Assembly: GCA_001871015.1 (NCBI GenBank)
Contig: MNUO01000062.1
Span: 1 to 8,677, forward strand
Source of the DNA: Candidatus Desantisbacteria bacterium CG1_02_38_46
Lineage (GTDB): Bacteria; Desantisbacteria; UBA1551; UBA1559
Direction of reading: 5' to 3'
Length of the DNA stretch: 8,677 nt
Numbering within the stretch: position 1 is the stretch's first letter; every line of letters starts with the position of its first letter. Positions 5,905 to 8,677 of this stretch are shown one piece after another. Under the pieces are notes generated by a model. That model was not told the origin of the DNA and did no database searches. It worked only from the letters and a program-made list of their open reading frames with translations. Made by a program: the position numbers and the translations under genes.

Positions 5905-6476
5905 GCAGCGTAGGTAAAAATGTAATGAGCCTTCTTAAAAAAAGCAAAGCACTGTTAGATGGTCATTTTCTTCTCAGTTCAGGGCTGCACAGCAATAGAT
6001 ATGTGCAATGCGCTATGGTACTGCAATATCCTAATTATGCTACATTTCTTGCAAGAAAGTTAGTAAAAAAATTCAGCAAAACAAAAATTGATGTTGTTGT
6101 GTCCCCGGCAATCGGAGGAATAATTTTTGGCCAGGAAGTTGCCAGGGCACTAAGGGCAAGAGCTGTATTTACTGAAAGGGAAGAAGGTAAGTTGGCACTG
6201 CGGCGTGGATTTGATATAAAGAAAGGCGAAAAAGTCCTTGTTGTAGAAGACGTGCTCACAACAGGCGGTTCTGTCAGGGAGATTCTGAAAATTGTCAGGG
6301 AAAAAAATGGAAAATTAATTGGCATCGGGTCTATAGTTAATAGAAGCACAAAGCGATTGAATTTTAAAGTCCCGCTCGAATCAATCCTCATGCTGCAAAT
6401 AAAAACCTACGATACACAACATTGTCCGTTTTGTAAGGAAGGATTACCTCTTGTGAAACCGGGGAGCAAAAAATAG
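5901..6476 (+). CDS. pyrE: orotate phosphoribosyltransferase
   Basis: PyrE transfers phosphoribose from PRPP to orotate, giving OMP for PyrF encoded just upstream. The PRPP motif VLVVEDVLTTGGS is at residues 112-124, SSGLHSNRY at 26-34, SPAIGGIIFG at 68-77, and the flexible catalytic loop around TEREEGK (91-97). The C-terminus has a CPFC pair (175-178) followed by EGLPLVKPGSK, typical of one PyrE subgroup; the cysteines may bind a metal or form a disulfide, but this is not shown. The length, 191, is normal. The TAG stop (6474-6476) runs directly into the first GAAGCGTCCCC repeat, whose first G is the last base of the stop codon. Confidence 0.96.
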   Translation: MSSVGKNVMSLLKKSKALLDGHFLLSSGLHSNRYVQCAMVLQYPNYATFLARKLVKKFSKTKIDVVVSPAIGGIIFGQEVARALRARAVFTEREEGKLALRRGFDIKKGEKVLVVEDVLTTGGSVREILKIVREKNGKLIGIGSIVNRSTKRLNFKVPLESILMLQIKTYDTQHCPFCKEGLPLVKPGSKK

Positions 6477-6509
6477 AAGCGTCCCCTTTTTTTGAAGCGT
6501 CCCCTTTTT
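6476..6509. repeat. two direct copies of a GAAGCGTCCCCTTTTT repeat between pyrE and alr
   Basis: GAAGCGTCCCC followed by seven T is at 6476-6493 and a second copy with five T is at 6494-6509, back to back. The reverse strand reads AAAAAGGGGACGCTTC. Motifs of this kind are, as I recall, dispersed in many bacterial genomes and often found with REP-associated Y1 transposases; no such transposase is in the window. The pair lies exactly where the ribosome binding site of alr would be expected. Confidence 0.85.
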
Positions 6510-6512
6510 ATT

Positions 6513-7700
6513 ATGTTGAAATGGGTAGAAGTGAATCTTGGGAATATTGCCTCAAATATGCGTTACATTCGCAAAACTGTGTCCAAAGAAGCAAAGGTTA
6601 TCGCTGTAGTAAAGGCAGACGCATATGGACATGGTGCAACAGAAGTCAGTAGAATCGTTCTGAAAAATGGCGCAGATATGCTTGGTGTTGCTAATATTGA
6701 TGAAGCAATGGAACTACGCCGAGCCGGAATAAAAGTTCCTATTTTACTTTTAAACTGGACAGAACCACCCCATCTTGAAGATGTTGTTAGAAATAGTTTG
6801 GCACAGACAATCTTTGATTTAGATTCTGCAAGGGTATTGTCCAGCGTAGCAAAGAAAATGAACAGGACTGTTTTAGTCCATATCAAGATTGATACCGGAA
6901 TGGGCAGGCTTGGATTATTGGCTGAGGATGCTCCGGGATTTGTGCAAAAGGTAGCAATTCTTCCCAATTTGAAAATTGAAGGTATTTTTTCACATCTGTC
7001 CGTTGCAGGAGATGAACGCACTTATAGCTTTAATCAGTTTCAAAAGTTTATGTCTGTTTTGAACGAATTGCAGAAAACCGGAATCAAAATTCCTGTTCAG
7101 CACATTGCAAATAGCGCTGCTACTCTTTTCTATCCACGCATGCACTTAACTGCGGTTCGCCCGGGGATTATCATATATGGGGTTTCTCCATGGGGTTTAC
7201 CAAAAGTAGTCCCCCCTTCTTGCTTTCGCAAGAAAGCAGGGGGGACAAAAGTAGGTACTTTGGAAGTGAAGAAGAAATGTAAGTTTCTGAAACCCGGGAT
7301 GTCTTTCAAGACAAAAATTGTATTTATTAAAGAGGTACCAAAAGGGACGAGCATAAGTTATGGCAGGACTTTCATAACAAAACGCAGGTCTTTAATTGCA
7401 GATATACCGATTGGATATTCGCACGGTTATAACAGGAAACTTTCAAATAAATCCTGGGTTCTTGTAAAGGGAAAAAGAGTACCGCTTGTAGGCAGGATTT
7501 GTATGGACCAGTGCCTGATTGATGTTAGCAGTGTGCATGGAATAAAAGTAGGAGACGAGGTGGTTTTATTCGGCAGACAGGGAAAAGAAGAAATTTCAGC
7601 AGAAGAACTGGCAAGTTGGTCGGGAACTATAGGTTATGAGGTTGTCACAACGATAGGCAGACTTGTAAAGAGGATTTATGTTTGGAAAAAAGATAAATAA
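6513..7700 (+). CDS. alr: alanine racemase, with a 15-codon palindromic insertion
   Basis: Alr is a PLP enzyme that interconverts L- and D-alanine for peptidoglycan. From ATG 6513 the protein has 395 residues. The PLP lysine is K34 in VVKADAYGHGA, GMGRLG marks the barrel, the second catalytic base is Y283 in ISYGRTF, and the substrate-site block VGRICMDQ is at about 326-333. A TTG at 6492 would add seven repeat-encoded residues, but MLKWVEVNL matches the usual N-terminus, so ATG is preferred. Neither start has a visible Shine-Dalgarno sequence: the repeats at 6476-6509 occupy that place. Residues 233-247 (VPPSCFRKKAGGTKV) are an insertion bounded by a 9-bp direct repeat, between the barrel and C-terminal beta domains; without it the length is 380 and normal. 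A role outside pyrimidine synthesis suggests read-through grouping rather than pathway linkage. Confidence 0.95.
   Translation: MLKWVEVNLGNIASNMRYIRKTVSKEAKVIAVVKADAYGHGATEVSRIVLKNGADMLGVANIDEAMELRRAGIKVPILLLNWTEPPHLEDVVRNSLAQTIFDLDSARVLSSVAKKMNRTVLVHIKIDTGMGRLGLLAEDAPGFVQKVAILPNLKIEGIFSHLSVAGDERTYSFNQFQKFMSVLNELQKTGIKIPVQHIANSAATLFYPRMHLTAVRPGIIIYGVSPWGLPKVVPPSCFRKKAGGTKVGTLEVKKKCKFLKPGMSFKTKIVFIKEVPKGTSISYGRTFITKRRSLIADIPIGYSHGYNRKLSNKSWVLVKGKRVPLVGRICMDQCLIDVSSVHGIKVGDEVVLFGRQGKEEISAEELASWSGTIGYEVVTTIGRLVKRIYVWKKDK
7201..7254. repeat. palindromic element C inserted in alr, with 9-bp flanking direct repeats
   Basis: CAAAAGTAG occurs at 7201-7209 and 7246-7254, 45 bp (15 codons) apart. The intervening hairpin has an outer 8-bp stem GTCCCCCC/GGGGGGAC (7209-7216 with 7239-7246) and an inner 7-bp stem TGCTTTC/GAAAGCA (7221-7227 with 7232-7238) with a GCAA loop and a 4-nt bulge on the left. 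An alternative inner stem is TTCTTGC/GCAAGAA. Deleting 45 bp gives GLPKVGTLEVKKK, an uninterrupted Alr linker. It lacks the 3' mini-hairpin of the pyrK elements, so it may be a different repeat type. Confidence 0.85.
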
Positions 7701-7803
7701 AAAAGATATTATCCAATTATTAAACGACCTCGTTTCTATTAGAAGCGATAATCCAGGCAGGGAAGAGGCGGAAAAAGGAGGAAAAAGTGAAGAAGTCAGT
7801 TAA
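7678..7803 (+). pseudogene. N-terminal remnant of an M20-family peptidase/deacylase gene
   Basis: An ATG (7678) overlaps the end of alr by 23 nt and has a good ribosome binding site (AAAGAGG, 7667-7673). It opens a 41-residue frame beginning MFGKKINKKDIIQLLNDL and continuing VSIRSDNPGREEAEKG. The pattern LLndLVSIrSdNPgrEEe is the conserved N-terminal start of M20 metallopeptidases and deacylases (ArgE/DapE/carboxypeptidase type, from memory). The frame then ends at 7801-7803, just inside the next gene, and the metal-binding domains are absent. The likely history is an intact gene after alr that lost nearly all its body by deletion, leaving its start and a purine-rich stretch now used as ribosome binding site for the isomerase. 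It may still be translated as a coupling peptide; a chance ORF is less likely given the motif. Confidence 0.6.
7775..7781 (+). promoter_or_regulatory. strong ribosome binding site deciding the GTG start of the isomerase
   Basis: AAGGAGG, a near-perfect anti-16S match, lies 5 nt before GTG at 7787. No ATG occupies this position, so the site fixes the non-ATG start. It lies within the coding part of the peptidase remnant. Confidence 0.88.
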
Positions 7804-8596
7804 CAAATGGGTATTGCCAGGTGGCATGGGACTGAAGGAAGGTTTTGCATTATTAAAAAAGACAGGGTTTGAAGGTATGGAGATTAATTTTGCTAAGGAG
7901 GGCGCAGATGTTAACCTGAAGACCACAAAGCCAGAAGCAGAACAGATAGTTTCTTTGGCAAACGAAGCAGGGATTAAGGTCTGCAGTGTTTGTGCGGGGT
8001 GGCCGCCTCTTACAAGTAATAGTGCAGAGGAAAGGAAAGAAGCGATTGAGTATGCCATGAAAGCAATTGAGGTAACTTCCTGGGTTGGAGCAGATACAGT
8101 ACTTATTGTGCCAGGAACTGTAAAAGAGGATGTTTCTTATGATGTAGTTTATGAAAGAGCAAAAAAAGCAATGCTTGAAATTGCTCCTGTGGCAGAAAAA
8201 TATAAAGTTTTTGTTGGTGTGGAAAATGTCTGGAACAAATTTTTGCTCAGTCCGCTTGAAATGAAGAATTTCATTGAGGAAATAAATCAACCATATGTCC
8301 AGGTATATTTTGATGTAGGAAATTTTGTTCCCTGGTCATATCCGGAACAATGGATAAGGATACTTGGTAAAAAAATAAAGAAAATTCATTTAAAGGATTT
8401 TCGTACAAGCGTAGGGAATGCTGGAGGTTTTGTAAATTTACTTGAAGGAGATGTGAACTGGCCTGAAGTGCTGAAGGCACTAAAAGAAATTGGTTATGAC
8501 GATTATCTTACCGCAGAGTTTGGTCCATACAAATACTATCCTGAGACTATGCTTATTCATCTTTCAGTTGCAATGGACAAGATACTTGGGAAATAA
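7787..8596 (+). CDS. sugar-phosphate isomerase/epimerase (xylose isomerase-like TIM barrel, UlaE-like)
   Basis: This is a 269-residue member of the AP-endonuclease-2/xylose-isomerase-like barrel family. The four expected metal ligands are E146 in GVENVWNKFLLSP, D176 in VYFDVGN, H201 in KIHLKDF and E244 in TAEFGPY. The ENVWNKFLLSPLEM block is characteristic of L-ribulose-5-phosphate 3-epimerase / hexulose-6-phosphate isomerase-like proteins, so a ketose-phosphate or ketose substrate epimerised at C3 is likely, but the substrate cannot be read from sequence. There is no signal peptide, so it is cytoplasmic. It starts with GTG after a strong ribosome binding site and may be co-transcribed with alr. 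It has no evident functional link to pyrimidine synthesis. No insertion is seen. Confidence 0.85.
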   Translation: MKKSVNKWVLPGGMGLKEGFALLKKTGFEGMEINFAKEGADVNLKTTKPEAEQIVSLANEAGIKVCSVCAGWPPLTSNSAEERKEAIEYAMKAIEVTSWVGADTVLIVPGTVKEDVSYDVVYERAKKAMLEIAPVAEKYKVFVGVENVWNKFLLSPLEMKNFIEEINQPYVQVYFDVGNFVPWSYPEQWIRILGKKIKKIHLKDFRTSVGNAGGFVNLLEGDVNWPEVLKALKEIGYDDYLTAEFGPYKYYPETMLIHLSVAMDKILGK

Positions 8597-8597
8597 A

Positions 8598-8677
8598 TCA
8601 GGACTAAAGTCCTGAGTTACGTTGGGCAGGTCAGGACTAAAGTCCTGAGTTACGTTGGGCAGGTCAGGACTAAAGTC
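8598..8677. repeat. 33-bp tandem palindromic repeat running off the right edge
   Basis: Two complete 33-bp units (8598-8630 and 8631-8663) and 14 bp of a third (8664-8677) are identical as far as seen. Each begins with TCAGGAC-TAAA-GTCCTGA, a 7-bp stem with TAAA loop, followed by GTTACGTTGGGCAGG. The stem-TAAA-stem design is the same as in the 23-bp repeats at 361-383 and 1938-2052, but with a different stem and a longer tail. It starts 2 bases after the isomerase stop codon; no T-run makes it a terminator. Confidence 0.95.

Noticed and set aside
6492-6512. TTG at 6492 as the alr start, giving seven extra residues.
   Set aside because: The extra residues are entirely repeat-encoded, lack a ribosome binding site and precede the normal family N-terminus at ATG 6513.

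Overview
The window holds an almost complete de novo pyrimidine (UMP) biosynthesis operon on the + strand, in the order pyrR, pyrB, pyrC, pyrK, pyrD, pyrF, pyrE. It is followed by alanine racemase (alr), a truncated remnant of an M20-type peptidase gene, and a TIM-barrel sugar-phosphate isomerase/epimerase. Base composition is AT-rich. The gene set (PyrR plus the NAD-linked PyrK/PyrD type 1B dehydrogenase) and order are Firmicutes-like. The dense short palindromic repeats look more like an uncultivated, probably anaerobic bacterial lineage, but I cannot name the phylum from this sequence.

Layout. Positions 1-261 show no gene. A strong sigma70-type promoter with an extended -10 (262-289) drives a leader of about 130 nt made largely of degenerate palindromic repeats. 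The pyr genes follow tightly: 4-nt ATGA overlaps at pyrR/pyrB and pyrF/pyrE, a 2-nt gap at pyrC/pyrK, a 23-nt overlap at pyrK/pyrD and a 14-nt gap at pyrD/pyrF. The one loose junction is pyrB/pyrC, where about 160 nt is filled by five tandem 23-bp palindromic units plus an interrupted unit that also encodes the C-terminus of PyrB. After pyrE come two copies of a GAAGCGTCCCC-type repeat, alr, the peptidase remnant, the isomerase, and the start of a 33-bp tandem repeat that runs off the right edge.

How the genes work together. PyrB makes carbamoyl-aspartate, PyrC closes it to dihydroorotate, PyrD with its electron-transfer partner PyrK oxidises it to orotate using NAD+, PyrE adds phosphoribose from PRPP, and PyrF decarboxylates OMP to UMP. 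PyrR is the usual uridine-nucleotide-sensing regulator. Carbamoyl-phosphate synthase (carA/carB) and a uracil permease are absent from the window, although Bacillus-type operons carry them inside the cluster.

Most interesting observation. Several genes carry short palindromic elements inserted in frame. pyrK has two insertions, each adding exactly 69 bp (23 codons) and each bounded by a 7-8-bp direct repeat. They share one architecture: outer stem, 8-bp inner stem with 3-nt loop, then a small GTCY-NNN-RGAC hairpin. alr has a 45-bp (15-codon) insertion bounded by a 9-bp direct repeat. Removing one repeat copy plus the palindrome restores a normal-looking protein in all three cases. Repeats also encode the C-terminal tails of PyrB and PyrD and possibly an internal loop of PyrD. 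This resembles the protein-coding palindromic elements described in Rickettsia, but here within a core metabolic operon and with visible target-duplication-like borders.
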